Below, piece after piece: positions 1-12,000 of a stretch of 64,000 bases of DNA. Each line of letters begins with the position of its first letter. Position 1 is the stretch's first letter. The translations under genes and the position numbers were made by a program. A model generated the notes under the pieces. It had not been told where the DNA came from. It saw nothing but the letters and a program-made list of their open reading frames with translations, and ran no database searches. Origin of the DNA: Colias croceus (taxonomy: Eukaryota; Arthropoda; Insecta; Lepidoptera; Pieridae); assembly GCF_905220415.1 (NCBI RefSeq), contig NC_059545.1:8876001-8940000 (forward strand), read 5' to 3'.

Positions 1-58
1 CTACGTCATGCGACGTCTATACTAGGACCACCGGTATTGAGGGTGGCAATAATTTTTG
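1..58. repeat. Fragment of a dispersed repeat, partner of 1974-2032
   Basis: The first 58 bases share the words ctacgtc, tatacta, ggaccacc and tattgagggtg with 1974-2032, in the same order and orientation. The second copy has extra bases between ggaccacc and tattgaggg. This is direct sequence similarity; the family is not recognised. The window cuts this copy at its left side. Confidence 0.45.
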
Positions 59-1770
59 TCATTTTGTGGACTTAATTAATTTTTTTTGTATATTTTGTAA
101 TGGGGATAAAGTTTTTTATGAATATTTTTAACGAGTCTAGATTTAAAAATTAAAATGAATACATTTTGTGTTACCGTTTAAGTAGAAAAAAGGAAAAGGG
201 TATGTAAAAACAAATCGGTCTTATAAGAAAAAAACACATGTAAAGCACATACTTATACAGGATATACTATAGTATTAAGTAGGTATAAACTCGCACGCAC
301 ACTCATAATACAAATAGAGAGAATAATAATTATTTCGCAATAAACGAATAAAGCGAAGCGAATGTATATCATTATTCACATCCAACTATTTCGTTATAAA
401 TACTACGAAATAATTAAAAAACAAGCAGAACAATGCACAGGAAATGAAGTACTATTGCAGTAATCAACGGTTTTATTTCAATATAGTCATTAAGCGGTTT
501 AGAAATTAGACAATGAGCCTTTACCTCTCATGTTTGAATGTCTATAAAAATAGCTATTCATACAATAGCTTTCTTAATAAGTAATTCCACATTATGAAGA
601 AGATGAACACATGAAATGCCAATAGAGAAGTGATTTAATATTTTGACAATATTAATTACGTTTTTTTTAATGGTGTTGATTAACAGCAAGAACTCAAAAA
701 TAATATTATTGTAATCATTCTACATATGGAGCTTATTACAAACCGAAAAGCTAATTAAAAAATATCACAACATAATTAAATTTATTTATACCACGTCCAC
801 ATTAACATAACAATATATCAGCAAAAAGAGCGCGAACCATTAAAAATACGCTTAATTAATTTTAATGTTATCCCTTCAATAATTAGTTCGGGTTCGAGTC
901 CCGGGTCGAAACAGGACGGACAAAATGCCGGATGTAGTGTGGGCGGTGCAGGCATTGTCATTCAAAAGCTTATGTGGGTAGGGTGACCATACACTGCAAA
1001 AAATAGGGATATTTTTTAAAAACTATTTTTTGTAACCGCGTGCTTGCTATAATCATCTGAGCTACAATAGTTAACGGATGAGCCCATGTTTCTTGGGTTT
1101 GTTACCTTACCGAAAATGTATTTTTCTGGCAAGTTCAGGGACGCTTTAATTACGTCTATAATTGATATTAAAGACAAATTAATCAGAGAGACAGAGACAC
1201 GGGATTTCGCTTCTTATTATATTGATAAGAAATTTTCGAATTTTTTGATATAATTATAAATGTGTATGAATGTGATAATATTCAAACTACATGTACCTAC
1301 ATTATACAATGTACCTACACACAAGTATCGTGAATATTTACTAATATTTCTATATTTTGGAGTTTAAACCTATAAATCTACCTATTTAATGTAGCAATAT
1401 TTTCTACGATTTTGACGAGAAAGAAACATTTACACTGTCGCCTACTAAATTGTCCCCATTATTTCATAAAACGTACTGACCCTACAAGTCAAACAAAACC
1501 TATTGTCTTGTGATTATTACCAGAATTATTATTTGCCTACAGCTCCCGACACGGCTATTATACATCATCCGTTACTATTTATGTGCCATTTTATATTAAT
1601 ACCTTTATTAGGCCCTTTGATTCGATAATTTTTGTTCTTTTATGATAAATTTTGTGATAGAATCATTTTGGATTTTTACTGGTTCTTTAATGAAAGCTTA
1701 ATATGAGCTTATTAGGTTTGCATTCCAATTGGAACAACGATAGATCGAATACCTAGTTATACATTATACA
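59..1770. other. Intergenic, AT-rich, no gene seen
   Basis: No coding exon, tRNA or complete mobile element is seen. A tRNA-like box B word (GGTTCGAGTCC, about 891-901) is followed by GC-richer sequence to about 970, perhaps a worn SINE fragment. Microsatellite-like A/T runs make up much of the rest. Confidence 0.5.
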
Positions 1771-1780
1771 ATGTTAATAA

Positions 1781-2032
1781 GGTCAAATTGTAAATACAGT
1801 AACAATTCGATCTCATATTATTATGAGGACCGAGGGCCGAGAGAAACGTCAAACGCAGTTTCTATTCCTTACGCCGTTAGCGTTATTCTATTCGTCTGCC
1901 ATTTGTCTCGGCCTGCTGAACTGGTACCATCTCCTCGATTTGGATTGTTCATACCAGTTAGCATTTGGGACCTACGTCGATACTAGCGGACCACCGCACC
2001 TTTTCCTGTATTGAGGGTGACAATATATCCAT
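1781..2032. repeat. Unclassified repeat-like module
   Basis: A GC-richer block inside AT-rich DNA whose right end (1974-2032) repeats the first 58 bases of the window. Reading frames of 60-70 codons cross it on the plus strand but resemble no family I know. It could be the 3' part of a retroelement copy or an LTR-like end. The class is unresolved. Confidence 0.4.
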
Positions 2033-3385
2033 ATTTTGGAAGAAAAATTATGTCAATAAGGTCGAATTAAATGCATTGTAATCCTGAAATGATTGATACT
2101 CAAACTGTAATATTATCAATACCTTAACGTTTCAATAAGGATTGTGATATACGACCAAGTTCCAATTAGAATGCCATATAATCGCATAATTTCACCAAAA
2201 AAGTGACACCTGACCATTACACCGTTAGTCATTTCATTAGCCACATTACAAATGAAATAAGGCCATTTACTATCTAATATCTATTACGCATGAGAACTTC
2301 AGCCTTCTTTTGTGTGAGCCCTTCGCAACCATAAAATTGCCCAACATCCCTAACAAGGCATTGTTTAAATGGCTATAAAATCACACGCTCCCCGATTTCA
2401 TGTAGAACTGACTCGATTTTTATAATTCAATCTATTAACAATAGACCATAGATAGTATCAGTCGAATTACGCTGTTACCAAATTTATGTAATAGTTGAAG
2501 TGTACGGGTCATGAATCCGGTACAATGATACTCGGCTCGTTTAAGTTTCGGATCGTGTGTTATGGGAATTTGATAATGGCTTTTTGTTGATTTTTTTGTT
2601 TGAATTTGACTATTGTAAAGGAAGCTACGCCGTATTCTGATGATAGATGCAATTGCATCTAACAATTATTGTGTAATTTTAAAAAACGAAAATTGTTCCA
2701 CAAATTGTGCTCTCTGTACTTTAAACAATCATGTGTTTTATTATAATCAGTATTATAATCTAATAGAGAATAGAGTCAAATAATTAACTTTGAATTCAAA
2801 ATTCGTTAAATTAATCAAAGGAAAAGCTTTCAATTTAAAATAATACTTTGAATACATTCCATTCAACAATAGAAATTCAAAAGTCTAATTCGAACTACCA
2901 ATGCGGTTACTAGAACATCATTCAAGCTCTTATTATGATACATAATATCGGGTATGTCTGTAGTCTGTATCAGTTTATTTTACTCAGAGTATAGGTATAT
3001 TTTACTAAGAGTATACTCTGTGATCAATTTGTTTGCCCACTGCAGTGTGTCGGATGAAATTAGCTGAAATTAGGCAGATCGTCGCGCGGCCTCGCGCGTT
3101 GTTGCTGCGTAGTATAAGATGAATTTGCAGATGAAACACGCGAAAGAAATTTGTGAAATTAAAAATATATAGATATTTTACGATTAACAATTCAACATGC
3201 GTGCAATGTTAAAGTAATTTGTTGTTTGATACAAATTAATGACGTTAGATGACAAAGATACGAAATTTCTTTTAAAGTCCAATAAGTCTCTGTAGTACAT
3301 ATTTTTTTTTCCATTTTTATACAAATTGTTTTCTATATAAAGTTAAGTTATTTACACATTAACTTCTATAAGTAATATTTTACTA
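2033..3385. other. Intergenic, no gene seen
   Basis: AT-rich sequence with no supported exon. The short minus-strand frames around 2435-2665 and 3005-3190 have no recognisable domain and no splice context. Confidence 0.5.
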
Positions 3386-3603
3386 CTAGCTTTCCGCCCG
3401 CGGCTTCGCCCGCGTTTTCAAAGAAAAACCCGCATGTTTCCCGTTCCCGTGGGATTTCCGGGATAAAACCTATCCTATTAGTTAATCCAAGTTACCCTCT
3501 ATATGTGTGCTAAATTTCATTCAAATCCATTCAGTAGTTTTTACGTGAAAGAGTAACAAACATCCATACAACTTACAAACTTTCGCCTTTATAATAGTAG
3601 TAG
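3386..3603 (-). mobile_element. Non-autonomous Helitron-like element (minus)
   Basis: Read on the minus strand, the element ends in the GC-rich stem gcgggcgaagccgcggg, then cggaaag and CTAG next to a T, which is the Helitron 3' pattern. Its 5' side carries the usual head near 3570-3603 (tactattataaaggcgaaag). The interior has the common 'accgattacaatgaaattt'-type segment in diverged form. No coding capacity. It shares the tail with copies at 28500, 29284 and 35588. Confidence 0.7.
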
Positions 3604-4036
3604 GTTTTTCAATTCTTACGAATCATAGTACATTAATTACTTAAGTATTATCTTATAAAATATCATGTACTGGATATTAACCGTATTGCGACATCAAAAT
3701 CAGGAAATGACTCTATCGCGGGTCGCTGCCTCTACCCTATCTGCACTGATCTATTAATCTAGAACAGACATCTAGAATACAAACTCTCTAAAATAAAACA
3801 AATCTCATCAGTTTTTCTTTTTGATTTCGCGCGAAAAGCTGATCAGGTATATAAAAATTTCCTGTAATAATATAAAATTATCGTATTGTCGCAATAAGGA
3901 TCTAAAGTTTCTATTAGAATCTTTTTAGTTATTATTATCAAACATTGATTTCTTGGGAATAGCTTATATAATTTTCTATTCGGAAAGAGATTTTAAAATT
4001 CACACAAAAACTTATAATTTTACCAAAAAACAAAAG

Positions 4037-4189
4037 AATTTTTATTACAATTGTTTTAATTAAAGGGATTAAGATGAAGCTATTAGCTGTATTGTAATAA
4101 AAATTTCACACAAAGCATGTTCTATTTTTATAACAATTGTTTTAATTAAAGGGATTAATATGATACTATTAGCTGTATTGTAATAAAAA
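4037..4189. repeat. Tandem pair of about 65-bp palindromic units
   Basis: Two direct copies, offset by 86 bases, share the core from acaattgttttaattaaagg to gtattgtaataaaaa. In the first copy the ends form a perfect 15-bp inverted repeat (4037-4051 with 4091-4105: aatttttattacaat / attgtaataaaaatt). In the second copy the left arm has one change. This looks like a tiny MITE that duplicated in tandem, but the class is unknown. Confidence 0.6.
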
Positions 4190-4539
4190 GCCAACGAAAA
4201 TGTATATGGTCATTACCTACTCTTTTCTTAAAGAAAAAAAAAGCACATGAAAAAAATACTTAATTATTTCTAAGTCACATCCAGTACTCTATATCCTAGT
4301 AAACATTGAAAAGCAGGCGTATGTACACGCAATGATAGATGGGATTGAAATTTTAAAAAATTAACATATCCTATAGTACTGAAATAGTGAAATATACACA
4401 AAAGAGACTTGTCATTGAATTGTATTTAGTAAATGAATTTGAACTTTGTTACTTAGGGTATAGAGATGCAAATCTATTAACGGTTATGAACATGATAATA
4501 CACATTTTGGAAGTATCTAATATTGTTTTAATAATTTAA

Positions 4540-5801
4540 CCTCCTGAGACCCAGGATTTTTTTTTCTTTCTTTTTTAATAAAAATTAGCTGTATCTGTTC
4601 TAATGAAATTATAGATATTCAAAAAAATGGTAAAAAAAATCTTTCGTGGAAAACTTGGATTTTCTTTATGTCATATATATATTACAAGGGGTCCCAGTTC
4701 CAAGTGTAATGAGTTTATGAAAATGAAGAAAAACTACATGTGTTTTTAGTTATTATATATTTTTAAACTTGAATCTAAATATTTATTATTCTATCCATTG
4801 TTCTGTGTCTATTTTTGTACCTTGGTTCAAAGATAGGTATTTTTAAGGGTAAGAAACGACCAGTTCAAGTATTTTGCACCGGCGCGGCGGTGTATTTATA
4901 TTGTCACGTCCCTACCCCTAGGTCTTATTTCTTATCCATCCTCTCGGTCAGACTCCTCTAATGCTTGCTCCACGTCATGTGCGTCCCCAAGATGGTCTGC
5001 CAACAACTGAAGACGACATACATAGTAACGATTCTGTCTGACATGACTCATACTCAGTGGACGAATGGAAGAAGAATCATTTTCTGGTAATTGGGCGGCT
5101 TCATCGGTATCATTTGGGGGATTATCTTCATCTCAAACATTTATTTATTCAATTAGACTTCTTCTAAAAGCACTTTTAAATCATCATAACAGTATTAACA
5201 TTTACCACCGATTCGGAAAGCAGTGTCTATGGAGAAGAACCGGCAAGAAACTCCATAGGTCTATCATATAGGTCAATATTTGACTCATCCAGGTGTTGGT
5301 AGATCTCAGTATCTTAAAATCCTTGAAAATTATAATAAAATCTGTAACATAAACTAAAGAATGTCATATAGGTAATACATGGGGCCCTAGTAACCAATGC
5401 CAATTTGGCAAGAATTGAGACCAAATGTCTTACCAGTATGACATAAAATAAAACATTTATATTTTTCACAAGTTTTAGATTTATCTTACAAAATAACTAT
5501 TGCGGTTGCAGAAATAATATCTATTATCATTAGATATACAAAGATATACTGAAATATACTAATGGTTCCACTAGAAATGTAAGATTACTGACCACGTGTT
5601 TGCCGTCGCACAGCCACCGTCAACTTCCAAATGAGAATATTTCAAATCAGTGTCACATATAAAACCAAAAACCGTTTAGTATAGCGGATGACATACCACT
5701 ACATCGATTTGAGGTATTATTCTCGCATATACGCAAAAGATGGCGTTGAAATATTTTTTTATTGTTTATGTAATATATATATGACCGCAGGCCCCAGGAG
5801 G
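4540..5801. mobile_element. piggyBac-like element with TTAA target duplication
   Basis: The element is flanked by TTAA at 4536-4539 and 5802-5805. Its ends are inverted repeats: CCTCCTGAGACC at the left, and CCTCCTGGGGCC read from the right (10 of 12 match). TTAA plus ends starting with CC is the piggyBac pattern. A minus-strand open stretch (4932-5132, about 66 codons) is acidic at both ends. It might be the remains of a transposase N-terminus, but I cannot see the catalytic Asp residues or the C-terminal Cys motif. A LINE 3' tail lies inside (about 5128-5290), so the copy is old and broken. Confidence 0.6.
5128..5290 (-). mobile_element. 5'-truncated LINE 3' tail nested in the TTAA element
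   Basis: On the minus strand it reads cttgccggttcttctcc, then actgctttccgaatcggtgg, then attgaataaataaatgtttg, matching the 3' end of the larger LINE copy at 19681-20179. The tail end abuts the acidic open frame of the host element at 5132, so it inserted after that element. No coding part remains. Confidence 0.65.
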
Positions 5802-6289
5802 TTAATCGTACATTAGAAGAAATACCATAACTAAGTATGTCTTCAAAGAGCCTAAATATATTAATGTATTTTTCTTAAATACATTTAAAAATTAAAGGAA
5901 AATCTAAAAAATAGCTTTGTTTCGGTCATGGCCATGGGACAGGCAAATAATATCTACCTAATAAATTTTAGTTACTGTTATATGGCTACTGTGATTTATA
6001 TTTTTATACATTAATAATTAATATATGTATGTATTTTATTTTTCTTCCCTATACAAAAATATAATATTTTAGTAAATTAGATTTATAATTTATAGGTAAC
6101 AAAACTAAATTCTATATTCAGATGTCCTAATTATTATCTACATTTAAAAACTCGGATGTGATACACACTACTTTTCCGACGGTACGCACTGACGGTCGGT
6201 CAAGCTCTGCAACCAGCCTGAGATTAAAAAAAAATTACAAAGATAAAAGGTACTGCAAACTGTACTGCAATTTCGCAACTAAACTTCAA
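5802..6289. other. Intergenic, no gene seen
   Basis: AT-rich spacer between the TTAA element and the tRNA gene. No exon or mobile element is recognised. Confidence 0.5.
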
Positions 6290-6362
6290 GTTTCCGTAGT
6301 GTAGCGGTTATCACGTGTGCTTCACACGCACAAGGTCCCCGGTTCGATCCCGGGCGGAAACA
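6290..6362 (+). tRNA. tRNA-Val (anticodon CAC)
   Basis: A 73-nt cloverleaf can be written by hand. Acceptor GTTTCCG pairs with CGGAAAC, followed by discriminator A. The anticodon stem TGTGC/GCACA closes the loop TTCACAC, with anticodon CAC at 6323-6325. The T arm is CCCGG-TTCGATC-CCGGG. Internal pol III promoter boxes are present: box A TAGTGTAGCGG and box B GGTTCGATCC. A run of eight T residues (6370-6377) just downstream is a good pol III terminator. The tRNA decodes GUG valine codons. No intron is visible. It is a single gene here with no tRNA neighbours. All stems are intact, so it is probably functional. Confidence 0.95.
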
Positions 6363-6369
6363 GCTGTAA

Positions 6370-6377
6370 TTTTTTTT
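6370..6377 (+). terminator. Pol III terminator of tRNA-Val
   Basis: Run of eight T residues starting 8 nt after the tRNA 3' end, the standard RNA polymerase III stop signal. Confidence 0.8.
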
Positions 6378-6461
6378 GTTTCGATAAAGTATTTCTTTGC
6401 TCATTTAAAATTATATAACATTTTGTGTGTTATTATTTATTTAATATTTTTATTATATAAG

Positions 6462-6981
6462 GTGAGTCGGGGTAAGACCGGACGGATTTTAGACGAATTG
6501 AAATAATCTAGCAAAAGCTCGATTTTCTCAGCACTAGTTCAAGATTTACTACTTAAAACTGATATAAATGACAATTCATTTAGCATCGCTTTGCTCTACA
6601 ATAAGTTTATTCTTATAAACTCAACAGTTTCTGATTTTAAGGCGTTTAAAAACAACACTTACTTTTTTTATGACTATGGTAAAAAAGTACTCTTCAGGGT
6701 AAGTTCGGACATGCTTTTAAATGCACTTCTATTGAATATAGCATAAGGTCGATAAAAAAAATATATCCGATCTTTTACGCTCTAAAATGATTTTTTGACG
6801 ATTTTTTTTGAAATCCACTTTACAGGCGCGCGGCTCGTCGGAGCCACGCCCAGAACCTGAAGGTCTATGCAAAACAAAATGAAGTCGTACAGAATTTTGC
6901 CCCCGTAAATAAATATGCTCATATTCGCCGAATTTTTGATGTTTACGTTCTTACCCCATGTCCGGACTTACCCGTACTCAC
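6462..6981. mobile_element. MITE-like element with GTGAGT...GGGTAAG inverted ends
   Basis: Left end GTGAGTCGGGGTAAG-A-CCGGAC and right end (reverse complement) GTGAGTACGGGTAAG-T-CCGGAC match at 19 of 22 bases. The word gggtaag(t/a)(c/t)cggac also recurs inside at about 6698-6712 and 6946-6958, a subterminal repeat pattern. There is no open reading frame of note. The element begins 100 bases after the tRNA gene. The superfamily is not assigned because a clear target duplication is not visible. Confidence 0.65.
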
Positions 6982-7929
6982 TATAATGTATTAATTAACC
7001 CCATCAAACATAGGCAGTTTCTTGAATGTATTATGTATAATTAATTACATTTATTACAATTCTGATTTTAATACATAATATATTAAATAGTTCCTATCAT
7101 TATAAATTAAAATAAAAAATACTATGATCCTTAGTACACTATTATAAGCACGATTCCCTGTTCGTAAAGACTTGTGAGTTTAGAATTGTGACGTTACCAA
7201 ACCTTTAGACAGGGCTTCAAACCTTTTATAATCATTACCAATAAACGCATTCTCTCTTAAACGAATAATCAGTTACATTTAGTATCGCCCAGAAGCATTA
7301 AGTCGTCGTGCGATACATACGGGAACGTATCATTCGCCCATACGTCCATTTAACAGCTCACGAAATGATGTTATAAATCTGGATGTGTTATATTTTGTAC
7401 CTTTGGTCTGTTACCGATAATCTGTAACTCAAAAAAATATCTATACGCTTATATACTCTGGTGGTTCACAAACCTCAACCGCTTGACGTGTCCTTGTGAA
7501 AACGTTTATTACAAGAGAAACTATAGAAAAAAAAATTTTGCTCTTAATAACTAAATCTAACTCTGATTTTTTTTATCAGCACTGCGAATTATTAAGATAA
7601 ATAACTAATTCTTTCCCCGATTTTGTTTGGATATAATTAGGATAGAATGCATAGAATTTTTGACAAGAATAAAAAGGGAAACATCTAGGCATATATGTTT
7701 GTGTGTAAACTTGTAGGTACCTCTGAAACGGTCACTCACGAAATAATGACACGGGCTCGTCACGATCGCAATTGAATGCAATACAGAAAAAAGGCCATAA
7801 ATACCCCAAATTTATAAACAGCTATCAATAAACGTCTACACGCGTGAAAAAGGTTTAATGGAGTATCTAGCATTTATCATTATGATCATCAAAAATGTTG
7901 TATGTATTATCTTTTTCTTTATATCTCTT
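6982..7929. other. Intergenic, no gene seen
   Basis: AT-rich unique-looking sequence with no supported exon. Confidence 0.5.
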
Positions 7930-8106
7930 TAAATAAAAATTTCTCGTGTCACAATATTAGTGACCATACTTTCCCAAAATGGCTGGACTGATTCTCATGA
8001 AATTTTGCGTGCATATCGGCTAGGTCTGAGAATCGGACATCTATTTTTCATAACATACCCCTAAGTGATAAGAGTAAGGCAGAACAAGGTTCGCCGGGAA
8101 AGCTAA
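7930..8106 (+). mobile_element. Helitron-like element, 'tctcgtgtcacaat' head type
   Basis: Starts near ttctcgtgtcacaatatt and ends ggttcgccgggaaagCTAA before T. It shares the unusual head tctcgtgtcacaat with the copy at 28500 but has a worn tail hairpin. CTAA fits the CTRR rule for Helitron 3' ends. Confidence 0.5.
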
Positions 8107-8506
8107 TGATATTTTAAAATTATAAATTACAATTATTGATTCATTAATAATATGGCTGTCTTCCATTAAACGTAAAAATATGAAAAAAAATAAAATTACA
8201 AATTTACAGAATAGTAGGTTTCGATTGTATCTCTCAAATTATTATTAAGATAAAATTTAGTTTATCAAAATATCTATCCCTTTAAATAAACATACGTAAC
8301 CACAAAATAAGACATGCAACTAATTTCTACGGACAGCTGTCGAACGGCTCGACCTCAAGTGATCAGACAAACCTCAAGAGTGGTGGTATAATTTAGCAAG
8401 TATTTTACGGTCTTCTAAAGAATAGTCAAATTTTGAGATATTCTAACCAATACAAAATTATTTTAATGTGGTACTTATGTGCAAGAATATATATATTTTG
8501 GTTTAG

Positions 8507-8640
8507 GATTTCTTGCCGGTGTCCGGCTCTACTCTATGTATAGAAACTGCTTGAATCGGAACCGATGGTAAATTATTGTTCTATGTTATGACGATTAAAA
8601 AATGCTTAGCTAGAAGAAATCTCATTGAATAAATAATATA
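8507..8640 (+). mobile_element. LINE 3' tail fragment (plus)
   Basis: Contains ttcttgccggtgtccgg, gaaactgcttgaatcggaac and attgaataaataat, a diverged plus-strand copy of the LINE tails at 5128-5290 and 19681-19942. No coding sequence remains. Confidence 0.55.
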
Positions 8641-8981
8641 AAAAATCAGTTTTGATGAATATTTTTTTTTTAATTGCTTGTGGATCGCTCTTTGTGAGTG
8701 CATTTCGAAAAACAAAATATACTTAGATACCTATAATAATAAAAATTCCTACTACCGTAGTCAAAAAACTTAGTAAAACTCTAAAAAAAGGCTCTCGCCA
8801 CTAACGTATGCAAGTCTATTTAAAAATCAAACTCGTCTCTATTTTTACACATAGATTTAGAGTTAACTGTCTGACACTAACGGTTTCGAATAACACGTGA
8901 TGTCCTGAATTCTAATGCATTGATTATGGTAAGATTGTAGGCTGAGATTCAATGCTATAATACCACCTACTGCTGTTTACT

Positions 8982-9024
8982 TGTGTATTTGTATATTGTT
9001 TTGTTTACAATATACAAATACACA
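8982..9024. repeat. Perfect 18-bp hairpin followed by an 11-bp tandem repeat
   Basis: tgtgtatttgtatattgt (8982-8999) pairs exactly with 9007-9024 across a 7-base loop. It is followed by a tandem pair of catacaaggac (about 9027-9048). No known function. Confidence 0.7.
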
Positions 9025-9049
9025 TCATACAAGGACCATACAAGGACCA

Positions 9050-12000
9050 GTCTCAATTAACGATTCATAAAACGCTTAGCTATGTCCTTGCGGTATTGGT
9101 AGAAGTAGGTACCTAAGTCATATTTTTAGAATCTGTATGCAATCTGCAGAGTTCAGTCTTATCAGACAATACTTTTTCTACGACAAACTATTTGTATTAT
9201 GCACAATTTTATATTTATTATGAAATCTAGTGTGCTACTAATTTACTAATAGATTAATAGAGGAAAATTGAATTAATTGCGTGCTCTTATTGTCTTAATG
9301 CAAACATTAATTAAAAACATTAATAGCTATTGTACGAATTAACATGTAATATCATATTATATACCTATTTTGATAATAATTCAAATCTTAGATTCAAATC
9401 AATTCTTTGAGATACATTTTCCTTTATTTTAAATAATACAATTTTATATCCCTCCACGTTATTCTTATTCAATAAAAACTCATGACAATTTATTATGCCC
9501 ACAAAAGAAAAACAACTTCATCAACTGTTAAAATTATTTGCATTCGAACGTTTTGTATCTTACTGATGTTAATCGTATATTCTTTAATAAATAAGTATCA
9601 TAAGGGTAAATAATGCTGGAGGTAAGTTCAGTGTCATCGCTTCTTAGTCACCAGTAAAATAAATTGGAACCATTTACGATGCCCGATAATGTGGACATAT
9701 GTTTCGAGTTTAAACTCTTTGTTAAATCGCTTTTTAATATTGTAAACAGCGATGTATCTTTCGGGGGTCAGGTTATAGTGGTTATGGGATCGTGGGTTTC
9801 GTGATTTAGATGGTATGTTCTTAATAGATACATATGTTTGTAAAAAGTCTTCTCTTCTTTTTCTTGCAATTACAAAGATAATAAATTGATATTATCGAAC
9901 TAAAACTTTTTTTTGTAGGGATGAATGATCATAGGCGTTCTAGATAACTTCTCGTGCCTAGTTGGAATATTTATTTACCTACATATTAACTTTTTCGTTG
10001 ATGGCATTAATTTCGAATTTGAACAAATACTAACAAGATGTACATTCTATATTCCAACAGGATAAATTATTCAGAGTAGTTTTCAGTGAGATGTTTTTCT
10101 CATATACCTACCTAATTAAGTCTAAGTATTTGTTTATTGTGTGGTTTATTGTTTGCTTTTACGTATGTCTATGAAAAGTTCATAAAAGGCCCTCTCTATA
10201 ACGTTGAAAACAAGTTAAATATAAAATTATGGTATTTGTCCATATTCCATCGTTAACAATTTCTAAATACGCTACTTCAGTAACACCGATCTTTTAATAA
10301 TCAACATAAAAATAATTCAGATTACTAATTACGAATATTATGAATCGATAATCGATTGTGAGTACTAAAAATTCCCGCTATTTCCATAAACAAACGAGTT
10401 GCGGGTAGATCAATTAATTATAGATGCATACAAAAACATTCACTATTTTAAATAAAATCCCAATAAAAATACCTTCGTCTCGACTTGTTTTACCGTTATT
10501 TATGTACTAACTTCAAAATTAAGTGTCACCTTAAGGGACATGTATCTTCATTAAGGTAACTATCGGCCAGTATATCTTGAGCTCTCCTGGAAGATATATG
10601 GAAATTAGCGTTTTATGTATGGTGAGGTAATAAAGTTTTGTAAGGGATGCTAGAAGTACGAAGGTTAAATAGTTATAATAAATACTGTCAATGTATTGGA
10701 TTGTTTTTGAGGGGAGAATGTGCAAGCTGACGGGTCAATGGATATCGGTTGTATGGTCATGGTTCTAGGCGTTATTCGGTGTTCTAAATTATTATAATCA
10801 CGCAGTAAGTTGTTAATTAAATTAAAGTATATGTAGGTACGGAAACATATTTAAATCCTTTTTAGTATAATAAGTCTTAATGGCATAATAAGAAACGCTT
10901 TTACTTTTTGTTGCGAAAATACACAAGACGATGAAATAAAAGATCAACTTCTGTGAAACGGCTGCATTAAACTATTAAAAATATTCATTAATAACAATTA
11001 TTTTTTTTATTAAAAGTACCTACAGTTAAAATTTAACAACTGTAAAGGTCTAATTAATCTGGTTGCACTACAAATTTTGTGACGATAGTCATGTAAACGT
11101 GCTCGTAAAATTTTTATAATGTAAACCAAAATAGAATTCTGCTTTTATTACTGCTACGAAGTTTTATTGCTTCTTAAATAATGTTAGAACTTAAAACGAT
11201 GAGATGTTATAGGAGGTGACACTTGAATTTTATTTTTCTAATGGATGACAGATGTTATATTCCTTTGTACGCAATAAACGGATTATTGGCTAGTTGAGAA
11301 AACAGAATATAAAAATGTTTATCTAGCGTGGTTTTTAATCTGTAGTGAGACGAAGTAATGGTGTATATGAATGAAATTGTCTCTTAAAAAAAAGATGATG
11401 ATTTATGAATATTATGCTCAAATTCAACTTAAACATTTATACATCTTAATATACCTACTCGTAGTTGTTTTTACAGTAGCAGATGTTTACCTCTGAATTG
11501 TAAAGTGGTTTAAAATATATTCAAGGAAATCTCTGCACCTAATTATTAAATACGTCTGAGTGCACTAATCAAATTAAGTTTTCAGTGTTGATAAGCACAA
11601 ATTAGAACCGTATTTATCATTATGGAAATAATTAAAACTTTAAAATAAAATAATTGGCACAGTTTTTTGCGACAGCGCTGCCTGCAGCTTTGCGCAAACA
11701 ATTTCGTTCAAAAATCAAGAGCCAGCATTGTCTCACTGTCTAGTGTCTACTATTGTGTGAATGCATAATGAATTTTAAACTTATTAACCATCCAATCAAA
11801 GCTGCTAAAATGTCGGTCAAAAACAACGAAATCACACACGTGCACGTCACCCGCATATATTGAATAGTAAAATTCGTAAAATAATTAACATAAAAGAATG
11901 ACTATAGTTCGCGGGGCGCCGATAACAATTAGCGCTTTGTTCTTACTCTTTTAAAATATAAAACAAAGGCGCTAAATCATGCGGGCATTGAGTATGTGTG

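Noticed and set aside
6315..6506. 63-codon frame
   Set aside because: It crosses the tRNA-Val gene and the start of the adjacent MITE.
9604..9627. Very strong donor motif ctggag|gtaagttc
   Set aside because: The upstream sequence is AT-rich with stops in all frames and no acceptor, so there is no exon to support.
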